Source: Chthoniobacterales bacterium
GTDB lineage: Bacteria > Verrucomicrobiota > Verrucomicrobiia > Chthoniobacterales > UBA10450
Assembly (NCBI GenBank): GCA_025929155.1
Contig: JAICMR010000013.1
Span: 1-37,928 of the forward strand
Length of the DNA stretch: 37,928 nt
Direction of reading: 5' to 3'
How positions within the stretch are numbered: the stretch's first letter is position 1; each line of letters begins with the position of its first letter. A program made the translations under genes and the position numbers. This document shows, piece after piece, positions 23,578 through 31,920 of the stretch. Under the pieces are notes generated by a model. The model was not told the origin of the DNA. It worked only from the letters and a program-made list of their open reading frames with translations, and did no database searches.

Positions 23578-25212
23578 ATGGATGACGCGCGCCTCCAGAA
23601 TGCAGATATCCTGATCGTCGATGACGAGCCGTTAAATCTGACCCTCCTGCAGAAAATCCTCCATTCCGCCGGTTACACCCGACTCCGGAGCACGACCGAG
23701 CCCCGCAAAGTGATGGATCTGCTCGGCGAGAAAGAGCCGGACATCATTTTGCTCGATCTCCAGATGCCGCACTTGGATGGTTTTGCGCTGCTCCAGCAAC
23801 TCAAGCAGCGGAACCCGCCGAACTCCTACCTGCCCATCCTAGTTCTGACAGCCGATGCGATGCCGCAGACGAAAATGCGCGCGCTCTCAAGCGGAGCGCA
23901 CGATTTTTTGACGAAGCCGTTCAGTCCAGCGGAAGTCGTGCAGCGTGTCGCGAACTTACTCCAGACTCGCCAGCTTCATCTCGAGGTAAGGCGGCAGAAT
24001 CACAATCTTGAGGAGCAGGTGGCGGAACGGACCAAGGAGCTCGAAAAAGCTCTCAGCGATTTAAAGGAAACACAGGATAAAGCAATCCAACAGGAACGGC
24101 TCAATGCATTTGGCACGATGGCGACCGGGATCACTCACGACTTCAACAATGCTCTCTCCGTCATCCTTGGATACTGTGAAGTTGCGCTGATCGAGTGCGA
24201 AGGGAAAATGCGCCGGAACGAGCTCGAGACGCATATCCAGACGATCATGACCGCCGGCTTGGACGCGAGCCGAATGATCAAGCGGCTCCGCGAATTTTAC
24301 CGACCCCAAGCCAAGGACGAGCCGAGGACAGTTCTCGCACTCAACGACGTCGTGCAACAGGCTGTCGCCACGACCAAGCCGAAGTGGCACGCCGAATCGC
24401 TCGGCGCCGATATCCTGATCGACATCGAAACGGATCTTGCGGAGATCCCATCAATCCTCGCCGATGCTTCTGAGCTGCGGGATGCGTTGATGAACCTGAT
24501 CTTTAACGCCGTGGATGCGATGCCGAAAGGTGGCGTCCTCCGTTTGAGCACGAAGTTCGTCAACAACCGCGTCGTCCTTCAGCTGCGCGACAACGGAATC
24601 GGAATGCCTGAGGAGGTGCGTCGCCACTGTCTTGAGCCCTTTTTCACCACGAAAGGCGAAGCCGGTACCGGCCTGGGACTCGCGATGGTCTACGGCATTG
24701 TTGATCGTCATGGCGGCACTCTTGAGATCGAGAGCACGCCAGGTCTTGGCACCACCTTCATTATTTCCTTTCCGCCGGTGCTGGAGGAGCAAATAAAAGG
24801 GGTGAAGCCTGCGCCGCGACGGACGCGACCATTAACTATTCTGATAGCGGACGATCAGCCGGAGATGTGCGCGATCATGTCGAATCACTTGTTGAATGAC
24901 GGCCATAAAGTCCGGGCCGTGATGGATGGCAAACCTGCTTTGGAAGCCATAGGCGGAGGAAAATTCGACCTGCTCATCACCGACCACGTCATGCCCGGGA
25001 TGAGCGGCAAACAACTCGCGGCTGCGGTGAAAGAAATTTCTCCCGAAACGCGCGTCATCCTTCTCACGAGCATGGCTGAACGTCCCGCCGCGAGCGCGAG
25101 CCGTGTCGTCGATCGGGCGCTGACAAAACCGGTTTCGCTGGTGGACCTTCGCCGTGCGATCGCGGAAGTCATGACGGATTCCGTCGCCCCCGGGATGCCT
25201 GCGATCGCATGA
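23578..25212 (+). CDS. Histidine kinase with N- and C-terminal receiver domains
   Basis: The 544-residue cytosolic protein has four parts. An N-terminal receiver domain carries phospho-acceptor Asp60 in LLDLQMP and Lys113 in LTKPF. A coiled coil (about 132-175) follows, then a His-kinase core with His187 in TGITHDFNN, N-box NLIFNAVDAMP, G1 DNGIGMP, F-box EPFFTTK and G2 GTGLGLAM. The C-terminal receiver domain carries Asp469 in LLITDHVMPG and Lys517. No transmembrane helix and no DNA-binding output are seen. The receiver-kinase-receiver order suggests that an upstream kinase signals to it. The next gene, a membrane hybrid kinase, overlaps it by four bases (ATGA) and could be that kinase. The DNA-binding end point of the pathway lies elsewhere. 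Confidence 0.9.
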   Translation: MDDARLQNADILIVDDEPLNLTLLQKILHSAGYTRLRSTTEPRKVMDLLGEKEPDIILLDLQMPHLDGFALLQQLKQRNPPNSYLPILVLTADAMPQTKMRALSSGAHDFLTKPFSPAEVVQRVANLLQTRQLHLEVRRQNHNLEEQVAERTKELEKALSDLKETQDKAIQQERLNAFGTMATGITHDFNNALSVILGYCEVALIECEGKMRRNELETHIQTIMTAGLDASRMIKRLREFYRPQAKDEPRTVLALNDVVQQAVATTKPKWHAESLGADILIDIETDLAEIPSILADASELRDALMNLIFNAVDAMPKGGVLRLSTKFVNNRVVLQLRDNGIGMPEEVRRHCLEPFFTTKGEAGTGLGLAMVYGIVDRHGGTLEIESTPGLGTTFIISFPPVLEEQIKGVKPAPRRTRPLTILIADDQPEMCAIMSNHLLNDGHKVRAVMDGKPALEAIGGGKFDLLITDHVMPGMSGKQLAAAVKEISPETRVILLTSMAERPAASASRVVDRALTKPVSLVDLRRAIAEVMTDSVAPGMPAIA

Positions 25213-27746
25213 AGCGACTGCGGGCTCTCCCGTTCGACATGCACCGCCCCCAGGTCATTGCCGCGAACGCCACTGCTTTGATTGGGGTGCTGGTTCTTCT
25301 CGGCTGGATGCTGGGGATTGAATATCTGAAACGCGTTCTTCCGGGAATGGTCGCAATGAATCCAATGACCGCGTTGGGCTTCCTGCTGGGCGCGCTTTCA
25401 CTCGCGCTGGTGCCGAGGCGTTCGAGCCAAGCGCGCTATCCCCGCCTTCAGTTCCCTGCTCGAATCGCTACGGCCGGGATCATCTTCATCGGCGGTGCGC
25501 GCATCCTTGCCCTGATTGGCGGACCCGATCTGCACGTCGACCAACTCCTTTTTTCCAGCCAACTCGACTACGGGTTCCGCCTCCGAAATGTGATGGCGCC
25601 GAACACAGCCTTGAATTTCATCCTCATCGGAAGTGCGCTCTGGCTGCTGCACTCGCGTTCGAGCCGCACTAGTCCATTCGTCACGGTCGCGGCAACCGTC
25701 TGTGGATTCGAGTCAATCCTTGCGGTCATCGGTTATCTCTATGGCATCGGCGCGTTTTACGGCTTGCAGGCGTTTATTCCGATGGCGTTGCCGACTGCAA
25801 TCGCCTTCGTTTTACTGACCGGCGGCGTCTTCGCCTGCCAGGCCAATCGCGGGATGTTCGTCGCCATCGCCGGCAGCAACGTCGGCGGCACGATGGCGCG
25901 CCGTCTTTTGCCTGCCGCCATCCTTGTCCCTGTGGTCATCGGCTGGTTGCGAATGGAAGGACAACGCGCCGGACTTTTCGGGGGCGAATTCGGCGTCGCG
26001 CTCTACACCGTGATGAACATGCTCGTCCTCAGTGCGCTCGTCGCGGGCAACGCCGTCGTGCTTTTTCGCATCGATGCGGCGAGGGTCGAGGCGGACCGGA
26101 AATTGCACCGCGCGCACGACCAACTGGAGCGCAATGTCGCCGCCCGAACGGCGGAACTGTCCGAGGCGAACGCCGAGCTGAAAACGGCGCGGGCGCATTT
26201 GGAAGCGCGCGTCCGCGAACGCACCGCCACCCTGGCCCAGAGCGAAGCGAAACTTCAGGCGCTCCTCGATCACATGAACGCGACCGTTTTCATGAAGGAT
26301 CTGCAAGGTCGCTACCAGCTCGTGAATCGCCGCTTTGAGCAGGTCTTCGGCCTTGCCGAAGGAAGCGCCTACGGAAAGACGGCCAGCGATCTTTTCTCGG
26401 CCGAACCTGCGCGATCCTCGGATGAGGACGATCGCGAGATCATTGCGACGGGGAAATCGCTCCACTTCGAGAAAGTGGTCGAGCAGCCGGACGGGGCGCA
26501 TACTTTCCTCTCTACCAAGTTTCCGCTCATCGATGCGGAGGGAAAAGTCTACGCGACGTGCGGCATCAGCACCGACATTACGGAGCGAGTGCGTTCCGAG
26601 CAGGCGGTGCAGCAGGCGAGAGATGAAGCCGACCGCGCCAGCCGCGCGAAGAGCGAATTCCTCTCGCGCATGAGCCACGAGCTGCGGACACCGATGAATG
26701 CCATTCTCGGTTTCGCGCAGCTCCTCGAGCAGGAAGAATTGACTACCGACCAGCACGAAAGCGTAACGCACATCATCCGCGGTGGCCGGCATTTGCTCGA
26801 TCTCATCAACGAGGTGCTCGATATCGCCCGCATCGAAGCTGGCCGGCTCGCGCTGTCGACGGAGCCTGTCGAGCTGACAGCGGCGTTGCGTGAGACGATC
26901 GACCTCGTGCGACCGCTTGCGGCCGATAGCGAACTGGAGTTGACGATGCATCCATTTCCCGAATGCTTCGTCCTCGCCGATCGGCAGCGTTTCAAGCAGG
27001 TCCTGCTGAACCTCGTCTCCAACGCGATCAAATATAACCGTGTGGGCGGATCGGTGACGATCACCTGTGAAACCGGCGCGACGCGTGTGCGGATTCTCAT
27101 CCAAGACAGCGGCCTCGGAATTGCAGCAGATCAAATCTCGCAGCTCTTCATGCCGTTCGAACGACTCAGCGCCGAGCGCGGCTCGATTGAAGGCACCGGT
27201 CTCGGGCTCGCCGTCGCGCGGCGTCTGGTCGAAGCAATGAAGGGCGAGATCGGCGTCGAAAGCGTAGAGCAGCAGGGCAGCACCTTTTGGATCGATCTTC
27301 CGCTGACGATTTCGCCTTTGCAGCGCAACGACCTGCAGTCGGCTGACGCCGAGATGGCGGACCTCAACGGCGCGGAGCAGCACTCAGTTTTATACATTGA
27401 AGACAACCTTTCCAATCTCCGGCTGATCGAGCAGGTTCTGGCGCGCCGGCCGGCCATCGAGTTACTCACCGCGATGACTGGCGCGGAAGGATTGCGCGCC
27501 GCGCAGGAAAAAAAGCCTGAACTCATTTTGCTCGACCTGAATCTGCCCGATCTTCACGGGCACGAAGTCTTGCAGCGGTTGCACGCGGATAAAGCGACCT
27601 GCGACATTCCCGTCGTGGTGATCACCGCCGATGCAATGTCCGCGCAGCGCGACCGTCTTTTGGCGGAAGGAGCGCTCGATTACCTGACGAAGCCGCTCAA
27701 CATCAAAAAATTTCTCGAGACGCTGGATCGCTCGCTCGCGACCTGA
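25209..27746 (+). CDS. Membrane hybrid histidine kinase (MASE-like/PAS/HisKA/HATPase/receiver)
   Basis: The 845-residue protein starts with about eight hydrophobic helices (residues 15-287), resembling membrane-associated sensor domains that lack a large periplasmic loop. A coiled coil covers 290-350, and a PAS domain lies at about 345-465 (NATVFMKDLQGRYQLVNRRF). The dimerisation helix follows with His490 in SRMSHELRTPMNAILGF. The ATPase domain shows NLVSNAIKYN, DSGLGI and EGTGLGLAVA. A C-terminal receiver has Asp776 in LLDLNLPDLHG and Lys828 in LTKPL. The gene overlaps the preceding kinase gene (ATGA). The pair probably forms one phosphorelay. The signal, perhaps a membrane state or a PAS ligand, is unknown. 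Confidence 0.9.
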   Translation: MKRLRALPFDMHRPQVIAANATALIGVLVLLGWMLGIEYLKRVLPGMVAMNPMTALGFLLGALSLALVPRRSSQARYPRLQFPARIATAGIIFIGGARILALIGGPDLHVDQLLFSSQLDYGFRLRNVMAPNTALNFILIGSALWLLHSRSSRTSPFVTVAATVCGFESILAVIGYLYGIGAFYGLQAFIPMALPTAIAFVLLTGGVFACQANRGMFVAIAGSNVGGTMARRLLPAAILVPVVIGWLRMEGQRAGLFGGEFGVALYTVMNMLVLSALVAGNAVVLFRIDAARVEADRKLHRAHDQLERNVAARTAELSEANAELKTARAHLEARVRERTATLAQSEAKLQALLDHMNATVFMKDLQGRYQLVNRRFEQVFGLAEGSAYGKTASDLFSAEPARSSDEDDREIIATGKSLHFEKVVEQPDGAHTFLSTKFPLIDAEGKVYATCGISTDITERVRSEQAVQQARDEADRASRAKSEFLSRMSHELRTPMNAILGFAQLLEQEELTTDQHESVTHIIRGGRHLLDLINEVLDIARIEAGRLALSTEPVELTAALRETIDLVRPLAADSELELTMHPFPECFVLADRQRFKQVLLNLVSNAIKYNRVGGSVTITCETGATRVRILIQDSGLGIAADQISQLFMPFERLSAERGSIEGTGLGLAVARRLVEAMKGEIGVESVEQQGSTFWIDLPLTISPLQRNDLQSADAEMADLNGAEQHSVLYIEDNLSNLRLIEQVLARRPAIELLTAMTGAEGLRAAQEKKPELILLDLNLPDLHGHEVLQRLHADKATCDIPVVVITADAMSAQRDRLLAEGALDYLTKPLNIKKFLETLDRSLAT

Positions 27747-27788
27747 CGAGTTAATCGCTGCTTCTCCCAGGCATCCGGAAAGAAAGAG

Positions 27789-27862
27789 CGCGCCCGTAGG
27801 GATTCGAACCCCAAACCTTCTGATCCGTAGTCAGATGCTCTATCCAGTTGAGCTACGGGCGC
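27789..27862 (-). tRNA. tRNA-Arg(ACG)
   Basis: Read leftwards, GCGCCCG (27862-27856) pairs with CGGGCGC, followed by discriminator G. The D arm is GCTCAACTGGATAGAGC. The anticodon stem TCTGA/TCAGA encloses loop CTACGGA with anticodon ACG. The T arm is TTGGGGTTCGAATCCCTA. No 3' CCA is encoded. A34 would be edited to inosine so that CGU, CGC and CGA are read. It lies 42 bases beyond the hybrid kinase gene on the opposite strand. Confidence 0.93.
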
Positions 27863-28542
27863 TTTTCCCCTCCAAAATGCGGCCAAAACATCTGATTCTC
27901 TCTCGTGCAGCTTCTGCCGCAACCCCGAAAACGGGGAAGCACGCCTGAGCACATGGAGACTTCTTCATGGATGACTTGGCTACACTTTGGGCACACCGGA
28001 AGGCGTTAGTATATTCGTTTCGAACCGCCGTCAAACTACTGCGGGCGGACCATTGCGCGTCGGGCGGTAAAGAATGGCGCGGACGCGGCTCTCCAGCTGA
28101 AAGGATACTCCGGCAGAATGAAAGCGGCCGCGATCGGGCCCGATGGTTTGGCTGGCACTGGAGACTCTATAAAAGCACGCAGCCGCCCTTGGCAAGCTCT
28201 CAGCCATTGGGGAAACCAAGCAGAAGCGATCGCGGCTCCCAGGGCAACCTTCGCTCGCTCCGGGACTTCCTCGACCTGTCGTCTAGTCGACCGTCCGCGC
28301 CACTTGGATCGTAATCCACTGGCCCGAGCGAACAACGCGGCGTGCACAGCGAGAATCACCTGCTCCAGCTCCTCATGCGGGACCCGAACGATCAATGAGT
28401 GGCGAATAGAAGCTGATCAAGCGATGCCGAAGTTTCGCGTGACCAAAAGCGGCGCCCGCGCGGCCTTTCCCGAGATAAGAACCCAACTCAAACCGAATGA
28501 CGAGACTGACTCTTGAACGCGAGTTTTATTCGCGCAGATCCT
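27863..28542. other. Gene-poor stretch of 680 bp
   Basis: No convincing gene is found. Frames here are short, lack good starts and show no family signature. A small hairpin CCCCGAAAACGGGG lies at 27923-27936. On the minus strand, 28395 to about 28318 reads MIVRVPHEELEQVILAVHAA, which weakly recalls the opening of Ldh-type malate/lactate dehydrogenases but then loses sense, so a decayed gene is possible. There is no exact TCGTTAGG word here. Confidence 0.4.
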
Positions 28543-29010
28543 TCAGAATCCGCTGGTGTTGGGCCGCTGCTCCGCCACGAAGTGTCTCGAAATGCTATTC
28601 AGAAAAGACCGGAATCCGACCAACAGTTCCCGCTTCCTCATGTCGTAAGAAGCTGTCTTATTGTGGCCGGGGACGTAGAAGAGTTGCACGCCCACCTTCC
28701 GACCTTCTCCCAATGACTCGCCCGGCTCGAGGTTCGCCTTCACGAGCGACTCCAGCTCCTCACCTTGGAAGTCGCTACGATCTTGTTTGCGAATTTTCTC
28801 CGCCTGGCAATGCCCTTCGGCAAGGAGCGCCTGGATGTCGAAGCCGTGATAATGATAGGAGCGGCAGACGATCCCGTCCCAACCCCACGGAACGGTGGAG
28901 TAAGGTTTGCCGTAGCGCTGCTTCATCTGCGCTTCGGAATCCCCAATGTGCGCAACGGCGCTCGTCGTTAGTGAGACAGCCAGCGCGGCCACTAAAGTAT
29001 ACAATTTCAT
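28543..29010 (-). CDS. Small secreted conserved hypothetical protein
   Basis: The start at the ATG at 29010 gives a signal peptide (MKLYTLVAALAVSLTTSAVA) and 155 residues in all; an upstream in-frame ATG at 29064 adds a polar leader and is less likely. The mature protein begins HIGDSEAQMKQRYGKPY. That opening recalls secreted verrucomicrobial hypotheticals of unknown role, also starting H-x-G-D-x-E-x-Q followed by YGKP. Two Cys residues (VCRSYHYHGF and GHCQAEK) may form a disulfide. No enzyme motif is seen. It stands alone between the gene-poor stretch and the aquaporin gene. Confidence 0.6.
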   Translation of the reverse strand: MKLYTLVAALAVSLTTSAVAHIGDSEAQMKQRYGKPYSTVPWGWDGIVCRSYHYHGFDIQALLAEGHCQAEKIRKQDRSDFQGEELESLVKANLEPGESLGEGRKVGVQLFYVPGHNKTASYDMRKRELLVGFRSFLNSISRHFVAEQRPNTSGF

Positions 29011-29356
29011 TTTCGTTAACGGTCCTGACTCATGCTGCGTCGACACGACGACTACGTCCATCAATTAAGCGTGAACCGACTCAAGCGCTTGTTAATTGGG
29101 GCCTCCAGAATCAGATGATGCCAGTGCCGCCCTGTCACCCTCGTCGCCTACCGGCATAGACGCGTCAGTCGGCGCTACACGGATTGGTTACACGTCCAGC
29201 GCTTGATTCCGCGCTCTCAATCTAAACGCCTCCGCTCAACGACAAATATCTACCTCCAAGTCCGCGCAAGCAAAAGACTCGCGGATATATTTGGTAACGG
29301 CCTCGCGCTTTTTGCTGGCGTTGACGGGCGTGCTGCTGATTACATCGCCGTAGACC
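29011..29356. other. Divergent intergenic region (346 bp)
   Basis: This gap separates the leftward secreted protein from the rightward aquaporin gene. It contains an imperfect inverted repeat at 29062-29100 (CAATTAA ... TTAATTG with inner GCG/CGC) that could be an operator or the foot of a hairpin. The minus-strand frame ending at about 29236 and the plus-strand frames are short and unconvincing. No riboswitch is recognised. Confidence 0.45.
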
Positions 29357-30028
29357 ATGAACAAATACGCCTCTGAATTTATCGGTACCTTCTTTCTTGT
29401 CCTCACTGTTGGTTGCACTGGGATCGGCGCGGGCGCGGGGGTGATCGCGCCGCTCGCCATCGGCGCTGTGCTGATGGTGATGGTCTTCGCCGGCGGCCAC
29501 ATATCGGGAGCGCATTACAATCCAGCGGTAACCGTCGGGATGCTGATCCGCGGACGGCTGAAAATGACCGACGTGCTGCCCTACATCGTCGCGCAAATTC
29601 TCGCCGCGGTGGCGGCCGCTTTTCTGGTCACTTACCTTCGGGCCGGTAGCACAGTCGCCCCGATGACGTTGAAGCTGGGACCAGCACTCGTGTCCGAGTT
29701 TCTCTTTACCTTCGCCCTCGTGTACGTGGTCCTGCATACTGCGACCGCCGAGGGCACTTCGGGCAACTCCTTTTATGGCCTCGCGATCGGCATGACCGTG
29801 ATGGCGGGCGCGTTCGCAGTCGGCGACATCTCGGGGGGAGCGTTCAATCCCGCGGTGGCCGTCGGCATTTCGATCCTCGGGCTCTCCATCTGGTCGAACA
29901 TCTGGATTTACCTGGTGTCGGAGCTGGTCGCGGGCGCGTTTGCTGCCGTCGCTTTCAACCTGATCAATCCGGCGGCGCAAACGACTGCGATCGCCACCGA
30001 CGAACCGCCCTACGAAACGCCGGAATAA
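29357..30028 (+). CDS. MIP/aquaporin-family channel with atypical second NPA box
   Basis: The 223-residue protein has six helices in the two-fold MIP layout. NPA boxes are at Asn55 (HYNPAVTVG) and Asn164 (AFNPAVAVG), with the helix-1 Glu in ASEFIGTFFLV and the fourth-helix Glu in VSEFLFTFALV. The start ATG at 29357 follows the family opening closely. In classical aquaporins and glycerol facilitators the second box reads NPAR, the Arg forming the ar/R selectivity filter. Here Val replaces it. The pore may therefore pass a different neutral solute. It lies alone, with a glycosyltransferase-like gene downstream. Confidence 0.85.
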   Translation: MNKYASEFIGTFFLVLTVGCTGIGAGAGVIAPLAIGAVLMVMVFAGGHISGAHYNPAVTVGMLIRGRLKMTDVLPYIVAQILAAVAAAFLVTYLRAGSTVAPMTLKLGPALVSEFLFTFALVYVVLHTATAEGTSGNSFYGLAIGMTVMAGAFAVGDISGGAFNPAVAVGISILGLSIWSNIWIYLVSELVAGAFAAVAFNLINPAAQTTAIATDEPPYETPE

Positions 30029-30118
30029 CGCCGAGAAAAGGCGGGCACGAGAACAGGTCTGCGTGTTCGGCTCATCCCGACCCCTTGCTTGCCTAACGCC
30101 CCGCCAGGAAGCTGGTCG

Positions 30119-31261
30119 GTGACGGTTTTTCTTGGATGCGGGTTCGCGGCGAAATATCGCGAGGGCGGAGGGAATTTCTCCGTGCCGCTGCAGTGGATGC
30201 TCGGACTGCGTCGATTGAAACAGGAGGCGATCTGGCTCGAGCTGCTTCCCGCTACTGCCGATCCCGTTGCCGATCGCAAGTGCATCCAAAACTTCCAGCA
30301 CCAGCTCCGTGCGCACGGGTTGGCTGGTCGTTATTGCCTGCTTTATCAGGATCCGGTAAGCCAGGAACACGATCTCGACCGAATGCACTGCATCGGGATT
30401 TCGAGACGTGAGCTGCGCGCGCACCTGTCCGCACCAAACGTCCTCCTGAACCTCGCTTATTCATTGCATCCGCCGCTTCTGCTCGAATTCGAGCGCCGGC
30501 TCTTTTGCGATCTCGACCCGAGCGAGATCTTCTATTGGATGACGAAGCTTGAGATGGGCCAAAGCTGGCATCACGAGTTTTGGACGATCGCGCTGAACGT
30601 CCATGGCACCGATTGCGCGATGCCGCCGTCACCGCTTCGGTGGCGAACTTTTTATCCGCTCGCCGATACCGTTCTACTGCGCCCGCAGCCGGCGCCGCGC
30701 CGGGCGAAGTTCACGACGATCGGCCAGTGGTATTGGAGCGGCGCCGTGGAGGTGAATGGCGAGTTCCCCGATCTCTCGAAGAAGCAGGCCTTCGAGCCTT
30801 ATCTCGAGTTGCCGGCGCGCGTGCCGGAGGCGCGCTGGGAGCTGGCGATGAACCTCAGCCCGGACGACCCGGAACGGATTCGCCTAACGAACCGCGGCTG
30901 GCAACTGGTCGCGCCGCACCGAGTGGCGCGGACGCCGGCGCTTTATCGCCGCTATCTCGCCTCGGCCACCGGAGAATTCACCGCGATCAAAGGCGTGGAT
31001 GTGAGCTGGCGGACCGGCTGGGTCAGCGATCGCGCGGCGGCCTTTCTCGCGCTGGGCCGGCCGGTAATCACGGAGCAAACCGGCGCCTCGAAATACCTGC
31101 CGGAGGCGAGCGGCTTCTTCTTTTGCGACGATGCAGAGAAGGCGGCCGAAGCAGCGCGCCGGATTCTGCGCGACCAACCGCGGCTCGCGCGCGACGCTCG
31201 CGACTGCGCAGTCGAGTGCTTCGATTCTGCGAAAAATTTGCGTCGAATTCTCGGTCTTTGA
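30119..31261 (+). CDS. GT-B-like glycosyltransferase family protein (paralogue of 3410-4582)
   Basis: The GTG at 30119 is proposed as start because TVFLGCGFAAKYREGGGNFS then begins the Rossmann-like N-terminal strand and a GGAA lies ten bases before it. A TTG at 30089 would add ten residues. The 380-residue protein has PLQWMLGLRRLKQEAIWLEL near the start. Near the C-terminus it has SATGEFTAIKGVDVSWRTG and GWVSDRAAAFLALGRPVITE followed by QTG, matching the order and wording in the protein at 3410-4582. The two are paralogues. A glycosyl-transfer role is inferred from the fold-like layout. The gene is separated from the aquaporin gene by 90 bp on the same strand. Confidence 0.62.
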   Translation: MTVFLGCGFAAKYREGGGNFSVPLQWMLGLRRLKQEAIWLELLPATADPVADRKCIQNFQHQLRAHGLAGRYCLLYQDPVSQEHDLDRMHCIGISRRELRAHLSAPNVLLNLAYSLHPPLLLEFERRLFCDLDPSEIFYWMTKLEMGQSWHHEFWTIALNVHGTDCAMPPSPLRWRTFYPLADTVLLRPQPAPRRAKFTTIGQWYWSGAVEVNGEFPDLSKKQAFEPYLELPARVPEARWELAMNLSPDDPERIRLTNRGWQLVAPHRVARTPALYRRYLASATGEFTAIKGVDVSWRTGWVSDRAAAFLALGRPVITEQTGASKYLPEASGFFFCDDAEKAAEAARRILRDQPRLARDARDCAVECFDSAKNLRRILGL

Positions 31262-31340
31262 TCGACGAAAAGCGGGCCGCAAAAAGGCCTTTCGATTCCC
31301 CGTTGCAAAAGCGAAACGGGATGTTACTCGTGTTGCCGTT

Positions 31341-31625
31341 ATGGCCGAGCTGATCAAAGCGGACGACCTCAAGAACCGTCTGAAAAAAATACCCGAATGG
31401 GAACTCGAGAAGAAACATATCGAGCGCACCTTCGAGTTCGACGAGTTTTCCGAGTCGATCGATTTCGTGAACAGTGTGGCCGAAGTCGCAGAGGATGAAG
31501 AGCATCACCCGGACATCGACATCCGTTATAACAAGGTGCGGCTGATTCTCTGGACGCATAGCAAAGGCGGCTTGACCGAACTCGACTTCGCGCTCGCGGA
31601 GCGGATTGATACGCTCGCGGAATAG
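31341..31625 (+). CDS. phhB: Pterin-4a-carbinolamine dehydratase
   Basis: The ATG at 31341 gives 94 residues, the family length. The hallmark EDEEHHPDIDIRYNKVRLIL with WTHSKGGLTELDFALAERID holds the paired His and the Tyr, His and Asp of the pterin-binding active site. The opening (KKIPEWELEKKHIERTFEF) is the usual W-containing helix-strand. The enzyme dehydrates the 4a-hydroxy-tetrahydropterin formed by aromatic amino acid hydroxylases and may stabilise other pterin enzymes. No phenylalanine hydroxylase gene is in the window. It is followed within five bases by the small membrane-protein gene. Confidence 0.92.
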   Translation: MAELIKADDLKNRLKKIPEWELEKKHIERTFEFDEFSESIDFVNSVAEVAEDEEHHPDIDIRYNKVRLILWTHSKGGLTELDFALAERIDTLAE

Positions 31626-31629
31626 CGCC

Positions 31630-31782
31630 ATGGCGTCGTCAGCACCCGCGCCGTCGCGGACGCGGCTGATCGTGTCGGCCGTGGTCGTGATGCTGATCGT
31701 TCTGGTCGTTTGGAAAGTGATTGATTACCGGCAGCAACCTCCACCGCCGCCGGACGCGCACGCGCTCGATGGGCGGCCTTAG
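31630..31782 (+). CDS. Tiny single-helix membrane protein
   Basis: A 50-residue frame starts five bases after phhB: MASSAPAPSRTRLIVSAVVV continues with MLIVLVVWKVI and ends in a Pro-rich DYRQQPPPPPDAHALDGRP tail. One transmembrane helix at about residues 13-31 is flanked by basic residues inside and the tail outside. Tight spacing to phhB and a clean start favour a real gene. No family is recognised. Confidence 0.5.
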   Translation: MASSAPAPSRTRLIVSAVVVMLIVLVVWKVIDYRQQPPPPPDAHALDGRP

Positions 31783-31920
31783 ATCAGCTTAGCGCTCCCG
31801 CTTGACTCCGCTCACGGTGACGACTCGTCTTCGAATCAACACCACGCAGCATGGATCTTGGAGAGAAGCGCCAGTTCTTTCCAGGCCGCTGCCATCAAAC
31901 TCACTTAGGTTCGTTAGCCG

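Noticed and set aside
25812-27383. 523-codon minus-strand frame opposite the hybrid kinase
   Set aside because: No recognisable domain, and the sense strand encodes PAS, kinase and receiver domains there.
28318-28395. Ldh-type dehydrogenase remnant on the minus strand
   Set aside because: Only about 26 residues look familiar, and the similarity is from memory and weak; not enough for a pseudogene call.
29236-29356. Short minus-strand frame starting at the edge of the aquaporin gene
   Set aside because: Only 40 codons from the nearest ATG, no family resemblance, and its start abuts the aquaporin start on the other strand.
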